Notes under the pieces: model-generated
What the model saw: the letters and a program-made list of their open reading frames with translations, nothing else
Databases searched by the model: none
What the model was told of the DNA's origin: nothing
Assembly: GCA_041672845.1 (NCBI GenBank)
Contig: JBAYYV010000006.1
Coordinates: forward strand, 57,708 to 121,707
DNA from: JBAYDV01 sp041672845
Lineage (GTDB): Bacteria > Bacteroidota > Bacteroidia > Bacteroidales > UBA932
Length of the DNA: 64,000 nt
Direction: 5' to 3'
Part shown: piece by piece, positions 8,808 to 16,946 of the stretch
How the letters are laid out: the number at the start of each line of letters is the position of its first letter
Position numbering within the stretch: the stretch's first letter is position 1
Made by a program: the position numbers and the translations under genes

Positions 8808-9851
8808 CTATAATGATTTTATAGTCGTCAAAATCATAAATAGAATTCTTGCACCTACATTGGCATCCCAGTTATTTTCGCCAGGAGAAACTTCGCATAA
8901 ATCAAAACCGATTATCTGTTTAGAAGACTGTCTTAACATCTGAAACAAATAATCTATTTGCATAAAAGATAAACCACCAGGTACTGGAGTGCCCGTATTA
9001 GGACAGAGTTCTGGAGATAATCCATCAATATCGAAACTAATATAGACTTTTTCTGGCAAACTATCTATAATTTTTTCACATACTTTTCTCCAATTTCGAC
9101 CTTCAAATAATTCCTTATTAATTTGATTATCAGAAAATGAAATTATACGATTAAAATTTTTAAATTTATTATCGGAATTATGTCCATTGGCTAGTTCTTG
9201 TTCAAAATCACAAAAATCTCTCACAGCTACTTGTGTAATAGTTTTCACCTCTGGTATTTGTTCAAGAACATTATACATTATAGATGCATGAGAATAAGTA
9301 AAACCTTCGTATGCTTTTCTCAAATCTCTATGAGCATCAATATGCAATATCCCAAATTCTCCATATTTTTTAGCACAAGCTTTAATAGCGCCGAAAGGAA
9401 CAGAATGTTCTCCACCGATAACACCAATAATTCGGTCTTGTGATAATTGCTGCCAAGCAGAATCATAAACATAAGAATTTATCTTCTCTGAATAAGTATT
9501 TACCTTTTCTACTAAAGAAGAAAGAGTCGATATATTTGCACCTTTTTCAAGCGCAGCTATCACCTTCAATGAAATCTCAGCACCCTTATTATTTAAATAT
9601 TCTATCCATAAAGGAGCCTCTAAAGAAGCTACTTTCATTTCCCAAACTTTATCTATTCTTTCATCGAAAAGATCTACTTGTAATGAAGCCTCTTTAATAG
9701 CTTCAGGACCTCGAGCAGTACCTCTTCCATAAGAAACAGTAGCATCCCAAGGCACAGGAATAAGAACTACATCTGCTGATTCTATATTTACAGGCAACCC
9801 AAAATAATTACCATTTGGGACACCTATATCATTATAATCAAATTTATTCAT
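8808..9851 (-). CDS. Arginase/agmatinase-family ureohydrolase
   Basis: A dimanganese hydrolase of the arginase/agmatinase/formimidoylglutamase superfamily, which removes urea (or an analogous amidine) from a guanidino substrate. The metal ligands are present: GGEHS, HIDAHRDLR and SFDID in order. The next part of the usual SxDxDxxDP signature is altered, reading DIDGLSPELCP, so the non-ligand Asp before Pro is Ser (codon TCT). The TGTPVPGG motif follows. At 347 residues it is longer than E. coli agmatinase (about 306) and matches a Bacteroidota subgroup. Its start overlaps the end of kdsD by 8 bp. Agmatinase in polyamine synthesis is the usual label, but no arginine decarboxylase is nearby, so substrate is open. 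Confidence 0.85.
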   Translation of the reverse strand: MNKFDYNDIGVPNGNYFGLPVNIESADVVLIPVPWDATVSYGRGTARGPEAIKEASLQVDLFDERIDKVWEMKVASLEAPLWIEYLNNKGAEISLKVIAALEKGANISTLSSLVEKVNTYSEKINSYVYDSAWQQLSQDRIIGVIGGEHSVPFGAIKACAKKYGEFGILHIDAHRDLRKAYEGFTYSHASIMYNVLEQIPEVKTITQVAVRDFCDFEQELANGHNSDNKFKNFNRIISFSDNQINKELFEGRNWRKVCEKIIDSLPEKVYISFDIDGLSPELCPNTGTPVPGGLSFMQIDYLFQMLRQSSKQIIGFDLCEVSPGENNWDANVGARILFMILTTIKSL

Positions 9852-10821
9852 TTTGGATTCCCTCTCTCATAATATCATGTATATGAATTAATCCTGCGAA
9901 TTCATTATTTTCTAGCACCACTACTGATGTAATCTTATTTTCTTCCATCAAGGCTAATGCTTCGACAGCTAAACAAGATACAGATATAGTTTTTGGATTA
10001 GGGGACATTATATCAGAAGCTCTTAAAGTTTTAATATCTTCCATTCTTCCTACCATTCTTCTTACATCTCCATCAGTTATTATTCCTTTAATTTGATTAT
10101 TCTCATCTAAGACTACTGTCGCACCTAATCTATGTGAAGAAATATTTAATATAGTCTTAGGAATAGATGCTTTTTCACTAACAAATGGTTTATTATCCTT
10201 ATCAAAAACATCTTCTACACTCATAAATAATTTCTTTCCTAGAGAACCACCTGGATGACATTTCGCAAAATCTTCTTGACTAAAATTATTCAATGAAGCT
10301 AGTGTCATAGCTATAGCATCACACATTACTAATTGAACAGTAGTACTAGTAGTAGGAGCTAATTTGTTAGGCCCAGCTTCACTTTCCACAGGGGTATATA
10401 TTACATAATCAGCCACATGCGCTAAATATGAATTCATATTTGCCACCATTACTACTAAAGGATTTTTACGTTTTTTTATAAAAGGTGCTAACCTTTTTAC
10501 TTCTGGAGTATTGCCACTTTTTGAAATAATAAGTACTATGTCATTTTCTTGTACCATTCCTAAATCACCATGAACAGCATCAGCTGAATGCATAAACATA
10601 GAAGGAGTTCCAGTAGAATTTAGAGTGGCGCAAAATTTTTGGGCAATATTGGCACTTTTCCCGATTCCAGAAACAATAAGTCTTCCTTTTCCATTATGGA
10701 TTATGTTTACCACGTCATAAAAAGAGTCATTAATACTTACTGAGAGTTGCTCAAGTGCTTGTTTTTCCTTTTCAATTACTTGAATAGCAAATTCAAGTAT
10801 CTCTGATTTATTATTTTTCAT
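9844..10821 (-). CDS. kdsD: D-arabinose 5-phosphate isomerase
   Basis: Interconverts ribulose 5-phosphate and arabinose 5-phosphate, the first committed precursor of Kdo in lipopolysaccharide inner core synthesis. The 325-residue protein has an N-terminal SIS sugar isomerase domain (about 30-190) with SGIGKSANIAQKF and the HGDLGMV motif, and two C-terminal CBS domains (about 205-325). This matches KdsD/GutQ in order and length. No gutQ-type sorbitol genes surround it, which favours KdsD. It diverges from recQ with overlapping promoter signals, and its last 8 bases overlap the arginase-family gene, so the two are translationally coupled. Confidence 0.93.
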   Translation of the reverse strand: MKNNKSEILEFAIQVIEKEKQALEQLSVSINDSFYDVVNIIHNGKGRLIVSGIGKSANIAQKFCATLNSTGTPSMFMHSADAVHGDLGMVQENDIVLIISKSGNTPEVKRLAPFIKKRKNPLVVMVANMNSYLAHVADYVIYTPVESEAGPNKLAPTTSTTVQLVMCDAIAMTLASLNNFSQEDFAKCHPGGSLGKKLFMSVEDVFDKDNKPFVSEKASIPKTILNISSHRLGATVVLDENNQIKGIITDGDVRRMVGRMEDIKTLRASDIMSPNPKTISVSCLAVEALALMEENKITSVVVLENNEFAGLIHIHDIMREGIQNE

Positions 10822-10822
10822 A

Positions 10823-10830
10823 TAATTTTG
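10823..10830 (+). promoter_or_regulatory. Candidate -7 box for recQ
   Basis: TAATTTTG matches the Bacteroidota TAnnTTTG -7 consensus and lies 47 bp upstream of the recQ ATG. No TTTG is found 19 bp further upstream, so support rests on the -7 box alone. The site sits directly outside the kdsD start codon. Confidence 0.4.
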
Positions 10831-10862
10831 CAGATACTAAACTATTAGTTAACTTCGACTCA

Positions 10863-10870
10863 CAAAGGTA
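10863..10870 (-). promoter_or_regulatory. Candidate -7 box for kdsD
   Basis: On the minus strand this reads TACCTTTG, a match to TAnnTTTG, 41 bp before the kdsD ATG. It lies only 7 bp before the recQ start codon, so transcription of kdsD would begin inside the recQ leader. No convincing -33 TTTG at 19 bp spacing. Confidence 0.5.
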
Positions 10871-10877
10871 ACGAAAT

Positions 10878-13082
10878 ATGGAGATAAATTCAGCAATTTT
10901 GCAAAGTAAATTAAAAGAATTCTTTGGATTTAATTCTTTTAAAGGTGAACAAGAAAAGATAATAATGAACTTGCTCCAAGGAAATGATTCATTTGTTCTT
11001 ATGCCAACAGGTGGTGGTAAATCTATGTGTTATCAACTTCCGGCTTTAATGATGGATGGAACAGCTATAATAATATCCCCTTTAATAGCTTTAATGAAAA
11101 ATCAGGTAGACGCTATCAGATGTTTTGTAACTAATAGTAATGGTATAGCTCATTTCCTTAATTCTTCTTTAACCAAAGCTCAAATAACCGAAGTTAAAAA
11201 TGATTTGCGTTCTGGAGTAACTAAACTTCTTTATGTAGCACCTGAATCACTTACTAAAGAAGAGAATATAGAATTCTTAAAACATATAAATATTTCTTTT
11301 TATGCTATAGATGAAGCTCATTGCATATCAGAATGGGGCCATGATTTTAGACCAGAATATAGACACATTAATGAAATATCACATAGAATAGGAAGGGCTC
11401 CTATTATAGCTCTTACTGCTACTGCTACACCTAAAGTTCAAACTGATATTCAGAAGAACTTAGATATGATGGATGCTAAAGTATTTAAAGCATCATTCAA
11501 TAGACCTAATTTATATTATGAAATTAGAGATAAACATAATGTAAAGAAAGACATAATAAAATTCATAAAAGAGAATTCAGGTAAATCAGGAATTATTTAT
11601 TGTTTAAGTAGAAAAAAAGTAGAAGCTGTAGCAGAATTACTTGTTATTAATGGTATTAAAGCTTTACCTTATCATGCAGGTATGGATACTACTACTAGAG
11701 CTAAAAATCAAGATGCTTTCTTAATGGAAGATGTAGATGTAATAGTAGCTACCATAGCTTTTGGAATGGGAATCGACAAACCTGATGTAAGATTCGTTAT
11801 CCATTATGATATGCCGAAGAGTCTTGAAGGATATTATCAAGAAACAGGTCGTGCTGGTAGAGACGGAAAAGAAGGAAAATGTATAGCTTTTTATAGCTAC
11901 AAGGATATTCAGAAACTAGAAAAATTCATGCAAGGAAAACCTATTGCTGAACAAGAAATAGGAAAACAATTACTTCTTGAAACAGTTTCTTATGCTGAGA
12001 CTAATAGGTGTAGAAGAAAAATTCTTCTTAATTATTTCGGCGAAGACTATAATGAAGATAACTGCCACAGCTGTGATAATTGTTTACATCCAAAAGCTCA
12101 ATTTGATGGCAGTCATGAAATGTGCATAGCTATAGAATTAATCAATTCTATGAATGAAAAATTTAAGATGGATCACTTATCACAAATTTTAGCTGGTGTA
12201 TCTAATTCTATTATTAAATCATATAATCATAACAACCACAAACTTTTCGGTATAGGAAAAGAAAAAGGGGAAAGATTCTGGAGAACAGTTATAAGACAAG
12301 GAATGGTTCTACATTTCTTAGATAAAGATATAGAATTATATGGACTTATTTCAGTAACAGATAAAGGAAATGAATTTTATAAAAAACCTTATACTATAAT
12401 GTTATCAGAAGATAGAAAATTCTCTAATGAAGAAGAATCTGAAGAAGAAGATATCACAATAAATACTCATCGTGTTTCTCAAAATGCTGACGATGATATT
12501 TTATTTAAGATTCTCAAAGACTTAAGAAAAGATATATCTAAGAAAATAGATTTACCTCCATTTGTAATTTTTAATGATGTTTCTCTGGAAGATATGTCTA
12601 TCCAATACCCTATTACTTTAGATGAATTAGCCAAATGCCAAGGCATCGGTAAAGGAAAAGCTAAAAAATATGGTAAAGAATTTCTTAAAGTTATCACCCA
12701 ATATGTCCAAGATAATGACATTGAAAGACCTGATGACTTCATAGTAAAATCTATCGTAGATAAATCTGCTAAGAAAGTTTACATCATAACTAATATCGAT
12801 AGAAAAATTCCTTTAGATGATATAGCCAAGAATAAAAATATGGATATGATAAATCTTATTAAAGAAATCGAAACTATTATAGATTCAGGTACTAAATTGA
12901 ATATAGATTATTACTTAGATCAAAATATCGACGATGATAAAATAGATGATATCTATAGTTACTTTAAGGAAGAAGCCGAAACTGACAGTATTCAAGATGC
13001 CCTAGAAGAATTGGGTTCTGACTACACAGAAGAAGAAGTAAGATTAGTCCGCATTAAATTTATGTCAGAAGTAGCTAATTAA
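10878..13082 (+). CDS. recQ: ATP-dependent DNA helicase RecQ
   Basis: A 3'-5' superfamily 2 DNA helicase in recombination and stalled-fork repair. Walker A TGGGKSMCYQLP is near residues 44-55, the DEAH box with EAHCISEWGHDFRPEY near 142-158, and motif VI QETGRAGRDG near 335. The RQC zinc module follows with its four cysteines in CRRKILLNYFGEDYNEDNC, then SCDNC. A helix-hairpin-helix-like HRDC segment (GIGKGKAKKYGK, near 595) is present, then about 100 extra C-terminal residues rich in Asp and Glu. The total of 734 residues is longer than E. coli RecQ (about 609) but usual for Bacteroidota RecQ. Single gene, divergent from kdsD. Confidence 0.95.
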   Translation: MEINSAILQSKLKEFFGFNSFKGEQEKIIMNLLQGNDSFVLMPTGGGKSMCYQLPALMMDGTAIIISPLIALMKNQVDAIRCFVTNSNGIAHFLNSSLTKAQITEVKNDLRSGVTKLLYVAPESLTKEENIEFLKHINISFYAIDEAHCISEWGHDFRPEYRHINEISHRIGRAPIIALTATATPKVQTDIQKNLDMMDAKVFKASFNRPNLYYEIRDKHNVKKDIIKFIKENSGKSGIIYCLSRKKVEAVAELLVINGIKALPYHAGMDTTTRAKNQDAFLMEDVDVIVATIAFGMGIDKPDVRFVIHYDMPKSLEGYYQETGRAGRDGKEGKCIAFYSYKDIQKLEKFMQGKPIAEQEIGKQLLLETVSYAETNRCRRKILLNYFGEDYNEDNCHSCDNCLHPKAQFDGSHEMCIAIELINSMNEKFKMDHLSQILAGVSNSIIKSYNHNNHKLFGIGKEKGERFWRTVIRQGMVLHFLDKDIELYGLISVTDKGNEFYKKPYTIMLSEDRKFSNEEESEEEDITINTHRVSQNADDDILFKILKDLRKDISKKIDLPPFVIFNDVSLEDMSIQYPITLDELAKCQGIGKGKAKKYGKEFLKVITQYVQDNDIERPDDFIVKSIVDKSAKKVYIITNIDRKIPLDDIAKNKNMDMINLIKEIETIIDSGTKLNIDYYLDQNIDDDKIDDIYSYFKEEAETDSIQDALEELGSDYTEEEVRLVRIKFMSEVAN

Positions 13083-13096
13083 GCCTAACGGACATA

Positions 13097-13948
13097 TTAA
13101 CTTATAATGATTTGCTGGTCTAGACGCCACCAAGTCATTTGTTTTTTAGCATATCTTCTAGAATTTCGTTTGATTAACTCAATAGCACGATCTAAAGAAA
13201 TATCACCATCCATATATTCAAATAATTCTTTATATCCCACAGTATTTAAAGCAGTTAAATTTCTGAATTTATATAAAGCCGAAGCTTCTTTAAATAATCC
13301 TGATTCTATCATCATATCGACTCTAATATTTATACGATCGTAAAGTTCGGAACGTGGTCGAGTTAAACATAGACGCTTAATATCAAAATCTCTTTTCTTA
13401 TTTGGTTTAGTTTTACGGTCTGAGAAAAGTTCGCCGGTTTGATAATAAACTTCTAAAGCTCGCACTACTCTACGCCAGTTAGCTAAATCCACAGCTTCAT
13501 AACTGATAGGGTCTATTTCTTTTAGCTGATTAGTTAATTTTTCAAGACCTTCGTCTTCTAAACGTTTCATAAGCTTAGCACGGAGTTCGGGATCTGCTTC
13601 TGGAAAATCATCCAATCCATAACATAAAGCATTTATATACATAGCAGAACCTCCACACATAACTAGTTTGTCATGATTTACGAATAATTTTTTTAGAAGT
13701 TCAATACATTCAAGTTCATATTTTCCTGCAGTATAATAATCATGAATAGAATGAGAATGGATAAAATAATGTTTAACTCTAACTAACTGTTCTTCAGAAG
13801 GTACAGCAGTACCAATACTCATCTCCTTATAAATCTGGCGAGAATCACAGCTAATAATAGGGGAATCTAATTTTTCTGCTAGTTCTATACTATAATCAGT
13901 CTTTCCCACCGCTGTAGGCCCCATTATTATTATTAATTCCTTATCCAT
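13097..13948 (-). CDS. miaA: tRNA dimethylallyltransferase MiaA
   Basis: Adds an isopentenyl group from dimethylallyl diphosphate to A37 of tRNAs reading UNN codons, a modification later turned into ms2i6A. The protein shows the P-loop GPTAVGKTDYS at the N-terminus, the substrate-binding SCDSRQIYKEMSIGT motif, and the DLANWRRVVRALEVY helix. At 283 residues it is slightly short of the usual 300-310, and the C-terminal tail is compact. Convergent with recQ, leaving 14 bp between the stops. The PRiA4_ORF3-like gene lies 47 bp upstream on the same strand, so the pair may be co-transcribed. Confidence 0.95.
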   Translation of the reverse strand: MDKELIIIMGPTAVGKTDYSIELAEKLDSPIISCDSRQIYKEMSIGTAVPSEEQLVRVKHYFIHSHSIHDYYTAGKYELECIELLKKLFVNHDKLVMCGGSAMYINALCYGLDDFPEADPELRAKLMKRLEDEGLEKLTNQLKEIDPISYEAVDLANWRRVVRALEVYYQTGELFSDRKTKPNKKRDFDIKRLCLTRPRSELYDRINIRVDMMIESGLFKEASALYKFRNLTALNTVGYKELFEYMDGDISLDRAIELIKRNSRRYAKKQMTWWRLDQQIIIS

Positions 13949-13995
13949 TTATTGAAGATTTCTTTTATGAAAATTTATTTCAATTGTCGCCAGAC

Positions 13996-14496
13996 TTACA
14001 TTTCTTCTGATCCAGATTCCTTTATATAATCCTTATCGATTTCTGTTTCATCGATGGCTTCTGTATCGCTATCAAATAAAATCTCTGCTACATCTTCATA
14101 TTTACCAGAGAACTGATTCGGATTAATCCCTTTTTCAGCTATTAGCCTTGGATATGAAGTTCTAGATTTAAAATCAGTATCTTTAATAAACTTAAATTCT
14201 AAAAATGTATTATGTTTTAAATCAAATATATATCGGAAATCATTTTCGCTTTTTAGGATTAAATCATCGATACTAACTGAATCCATCGAGCCGTTACCCA
14301 TATCAAATAATCCATAAGTGCTCACTGGTTTTCCATGATCGTCTAGACCTTTAAAGATAGCCATCTGATCTGGAGAAAAAGCTAAATCATTCTGCAAAAA
14401 AGTATGTAAGTCGAATAATGTAATATCCGAATCTATTTCATACTGACGCATGAATGTTTTACTTTTTAAAAGTGAGGCTTTAAATATTTTTATCAT
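13996..14496 (-). CDS. PRiA4_ORF3-like (IS1096 TnpR-like) protein
   Basis: A 166-residue cytoplasmic protein resembling the plasmid pRiA4b ORF-3-like / IS1096 passenger TnpR-like fold. The recognisable part is the beginning, a short beta strand, DSDITLFDLHTFLQNDLAF, then an aromatic and acidic-rich half ending with a Glu-rich tail. Despite the family name no transposase or inverted repeats are present nearby; such proteins are often plain chromosomal genes next to miaA in Bacteroidota. The function is unknown. It lies upstream of miaA on the same strand, with a -7 box before its start. Assignment is from pattern memory. Confidence 0.65.
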   Translation of the reverse strand: MIKIFKASLLKSKTFMRQYEIDSDITLFDLHTFLQNDLAFSPDQMAIFKGLDDHGKPVSTYGLFDMGNGSMDSVSIDDLILKSENDFRYIFDLKHNTFLEFKFIKDTDFKSRTSYPRLIAEKGINPNQFSGKYEDVAEILFDSDTEAIDETEIDKDYIKESGSEEM

Positions 14497-14521
14497 AATG
14501 CAAAAGTAAATTTCTATTTTA

Positions 14522-14552
14522 CAAATGTAATTCCAAATTTGAAATAATCAAT
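14522..14552 (-). promoter_or_regulatory. Promoter of the PRiA4_ORF3-like gene
   Basis: On the minus strand a -33 ATTG at 14549-14552 is followed after 19 bp by TACATTTG at 14522-14529, a match to TAnnTTTG. The leader would be about 22 nt. A second box, TACTTTTG at 14501-14508, lies only 4 bp before the ATG and would give a nearly leaderless message. Confidence 0.6.
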
Positions 14553-14568
14553 TATCTACGTATATTTG
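14538..14568 (+). promoter_or_regulatory. Promoter of the DUF4254/glycosyltransferase pair
   Basis: TTTG at 14538-14541, exactly 19 bp, then TATATTTG at 14561-14568. This is a full match to the Bacteroidota sigma-ABfr consensus and points to the ATG at 14601. It overlaps the opposing promoter of the PRiA4_ORF3-like gene, so the two cannot be occupied freely at once. Confidence 0.75.
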
Positions 14569-14600
14569 ACCCCTTAATATATTTAAAATATTATACAAAT

Positions 14601-15209
14601 ATGAACATTTATAACATCTGCGAAACTGTTTTCACTAAATGTATCGAAACTTATCATATTAATGACAATATAGATACTCTTATAAATAACCCCTACAAAA
14701 AAAATACCATAGAGAACAGACTTTACAAAAAATCTTGGATTGATACTGTACAATGGCATCTAGAGGATATAATTCGTGATCCAGATATTAAGCCATTAGA
14801 AGCTCTTGCTATAAAAAGGACTATAGATAAATCAAATCAGGTAAGAACTGATATGGTAGAAGAAATCGATGAATACTTCAAAGATTTATATGCTGATGTT
14901 AAAATAAGTCCTGATGCTAGACTAAATACTGAAAGTCCTGCATGGGCTATAGATAGACTTTCTATACTATATTTAAAAGTATATCATTGGAATATCGAAG
15001 CTGAAAGAACTAAAGGAACAGAACGGTACAGCTTTTGCAAATCAAAACTAGATATTATGCTAGAGCAGAAGAAAGATCTTTCATTATCTATAAACCAATT
15101 AATAAACGATATCGGAAATGGTAAGGTTTATATGAAGACTTATCAGCAAGCTAAAATGTATAATGATCCCTCACTAAATCCCATATTATACAAACAGAAT
15201 AAGAAATAA
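14601..15209 (+). CDS. DUF4254 domain protein
   Basis: A 202-residue soluble, mostly helical protein of the Bacteroidota DUF4254 family, recognised by the N-terminal region with the NPY-NTIENRLYKKSWIDTVQWHLEDIIRDP pattern (kept here in broken form) and the following EALAIKRTIDKSNQ helix. DUF4254 genes are commonly adjacent to family 9 glycosyltransferases, and here the stop is directly followed by the ATG of one. A role in lipopolysaccharide or glycan assembly is therefore inferred; no catalytic motif is visible. Transcribed from a perfect TTTG-N19-TATATTTG promoter. Confidence 0.85.
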   Translation: MNIYNICETVFTKCIETYHINDNIDTLINNPYKKNTIENRLYKKSWIDTVQWHLEDIIRDPDIKPLEALAIKRTIDKSNQVRTDMVEEIDEYFKDLYADVKISPDARLNTESPAWAIDRLSILYLKVYHWNIEAERTKGTERYSFCKSKLDIMLEQKKDLSLSINQLINDIGNGKVYMKTYQQAKMYNDPSLNPILYKQNKK

Positions 15210-16217
15210 ATGGCTAAAAGACATATAATCGTTATTAGATTCTCCGCCATAGGAGATGTAGCGATAGCTTCCATCCTTTTAAAAGCATACGCTCTGGCAA
15301 ATCCTGACGTTGATTTTACTATGTGTTCTACAGATTTCTTAGAACCTCTCTTTACTGATGTCAAAAATATTAATTTTTACCCTGCTAATTTTTCCAAAGA
15401 CCATAATAATTTAAAATATGTCTTAAAATTCGCCAAAGAACTTTATAAATTACATCCTACTGATATAGCTGATATTCATGATGTTATCAGAACTAAAATT
15501 ATTCGTAACTATATGCAATTTAAACATGTGAATTGCAAACATTTACATAAAGATAGAAAATTAAGAAAAATACTTACTAAAGGCACAGATTACAAACCTA
15601 TTATACCTCCTAGTTTAAGAAATTACGAAAAAGTCTTTCTAAAGTTAGGTCTAAAAAATCCTGAAATAAAAGATACCCCATATATTAAGAAAGATTATTC
15701 TAAATTAGAACCAAATCATATTTTTAAAATAGGAATTTCTCCATTTGCAGCTCATACTGGGAAAGTTTGGCCTATAGACAGAATGGAAGAAGTTATTAAA
15801 AATCTACCTGAAGATAAATACAAAATATATTTATTCGGAGGCCGTAATGATAAACCAATGTTAGAGAAATGGGAAAAGAAATTTTCTAATGTAGAATCTT
15901 TAGCTGGCAAATTCGATTTAGGTAAAGAGTTAGATTATATAAGCAAACTGGATCTGATGATAAGCATGGATTCAGGAAATATGCACTTAGCTTCTTGCGT
16001 AAACACCCCTGTCGTTTCTATTTGGGGCTCCACTCATCCAAATGCGGGATTTTATGGCTGGCGCCAAGACCCCGAAAATATCATTCAGACAAATTTAATT
16101 TGCCGTCCATGTTCTTGTTATGGGAAAAAAGAATGTAAACGTGGAGATTTCAAATGTATGACTTCTATTACTCCTGATATCGTTTTAAAGAAAATTCACA
16201 AAGTCTTAGGAAATTAA
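15210..16217 (+). CDS. Glycosyltransferase family 9 protein (heptosyltransferase-like)
   Basis: A GT-B fold glycosyltransferase of the ADP-heptose:LPS heptosyltransferase family, adding a sugar to the lipopolysaccharide core. The 335-residue protein starts with VIRFSAIGDVAIASILLKA, the typical first strand and helix, and later has the KIGISPFAAHTGKVWP substrate strand, and the MISMDSGNMHLAS motif near residue 250 with the conserved acidic and His residues. A Cys-rich end (CRPCSCYGKKECKRGDFKCM) is typical of the Bacteroidota subgroup. Its ATG follows the DUF4254 stop immediately, so the two are coupled. The sugar donor cannot be told from sequence. Confidence 0.9.
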   Translation: MAKRHIIVIRFSAIGDVAIASILLKAYALANPDVDFTMCSTDFLEPLFTDVKNINFYPANFSKDHNNLKYVLKFAKELYKLHPTDIADIHDVIRTKIIRNYMQFKHVNCKHLHKDRKLRKILTKGTDYKPIIPPSLRNYEKVFLKLGLKNPEIKDTPYIKKDYSKLEPNHIFKIGISPFAAHTGKVWPIDRMEEVIKNLPEDKYKIYLFGGRNDKPMLEKWEKKFSNVESLAGKFDLGKELDYISKLDLMISMDSGNMHLASCVNTPVVSIWGSTHPNAGFYGWRQDPENIIQTNLICRPCSCYGKKECKRGDFKCMTSITPDIVLKKIHKVLGN

Positions 16218-16253
16218 ACATTGAGCGACCAGCTCTAATTTTACGACTAGCTT

Positions 16254-16946
16254 TTACCACTTAAAGACAATATTCAATGCTGCTTTGTAAGCAGGAAGCC
16301 ACTCTCCAGAATGATTCCAACCCACATACATAGACCCATCAGAACGACTATGTCCTTCATAAGCAGAACGTTGCCATCCACCACCCCAAGAAGCTTCTAC
16401 TCCCCAATGATTATTAATAGCATATTGATAACCGATAGTAGCACCTATCATTACATTCGAACCTAATTGATATTGTTCAGAGTAATCACCCCAATGAATA
16501 AGTGATAACCCTTTAGTCATTCTATAAACGGACCAACCTATATTAGCTCCTGCGAAGAAACCATGAAAAGCTTCTTTAGGATACCATCGAGCCTCCAACC
16601 AAGTAGCAGCTATCGTAATAGGTTTGTCATTTTTACAAAACCCGTGAGGTTTAAAACAACCAAGCATATCAAAGTTAACTGTCCATTTATCAGACACTTT
16701 AAGCTCTATAGAAGGATTAATAATCCCCACTAAAATCGCAGCATTCAATTTCACCGCTTTAGTAAATTCTAAAACATTAACATCATTATCACGAGCATTC
16801 TCTTGATTTAAAAGATTAAGTTCTCCAAATTCAGAAACCTTAGAAGGCTTACTATTAGGTAATTGGACTTCAGATGTTTGAGCAAAAACAGAAGTGGGAA
16901 AAATAAAGGCTAACGCCAATACTATTAGTTTGGAATAATTTTTCAT
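16254..16946 (-). CDS. DUF3575-like outer-membrane barrel protein
   Basis: A 230-residue exported protein with a signal peptide (residues 1-22, ending FPTSVFAQ) and a C-terminal beta-barrel typical of DUF3575, with alternating aromatic strands (SIELKVSDKWTVNFDML; TWLEARWYPKEAFHGFFAG; GWSVYRM) and a terminal aromatic residue (IVFKW) as outer membrane insertion signal. Family members are usually encoded with fimbrial or receptor genes, but here it is alone. It converges with the glycosyltransferase gene, with 36 bp between stops. A -7 box (TACTTTTG, minus) at 17063-17070 would give a leader of about 110 nt, so the promoter is uncertain. Confidence 0.78.
   Translation of the reverse strand: MKNYSKLIVLALAFIFPTSVFAQTSEVQLPNSKPSKVSEFGELNLLNQENARDNDVNVLEFTKAVKLNAAILVGIINPSIELKVSDKWTVNFDMLGCFKPHGFCKNDKPITIAATWLEARWYPKEAFHGFFAGANIGWSVYRMTKGLSLIHWGDYSEQYQLGSNVMIGATIGYQYAINNHWGVEASWGGGWQRSAYEGHSRSDGSMYVGWNHSGEWLPAYKAALNIVFKW

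Noticed and set aside
13996..14496. Mobile element suggested by the IS1096-passenger family name
   Set aside because: No transposase, inverted repeats or target duplication nearby; the name is historic and the gene is a chromosomal neighbour of miaA.
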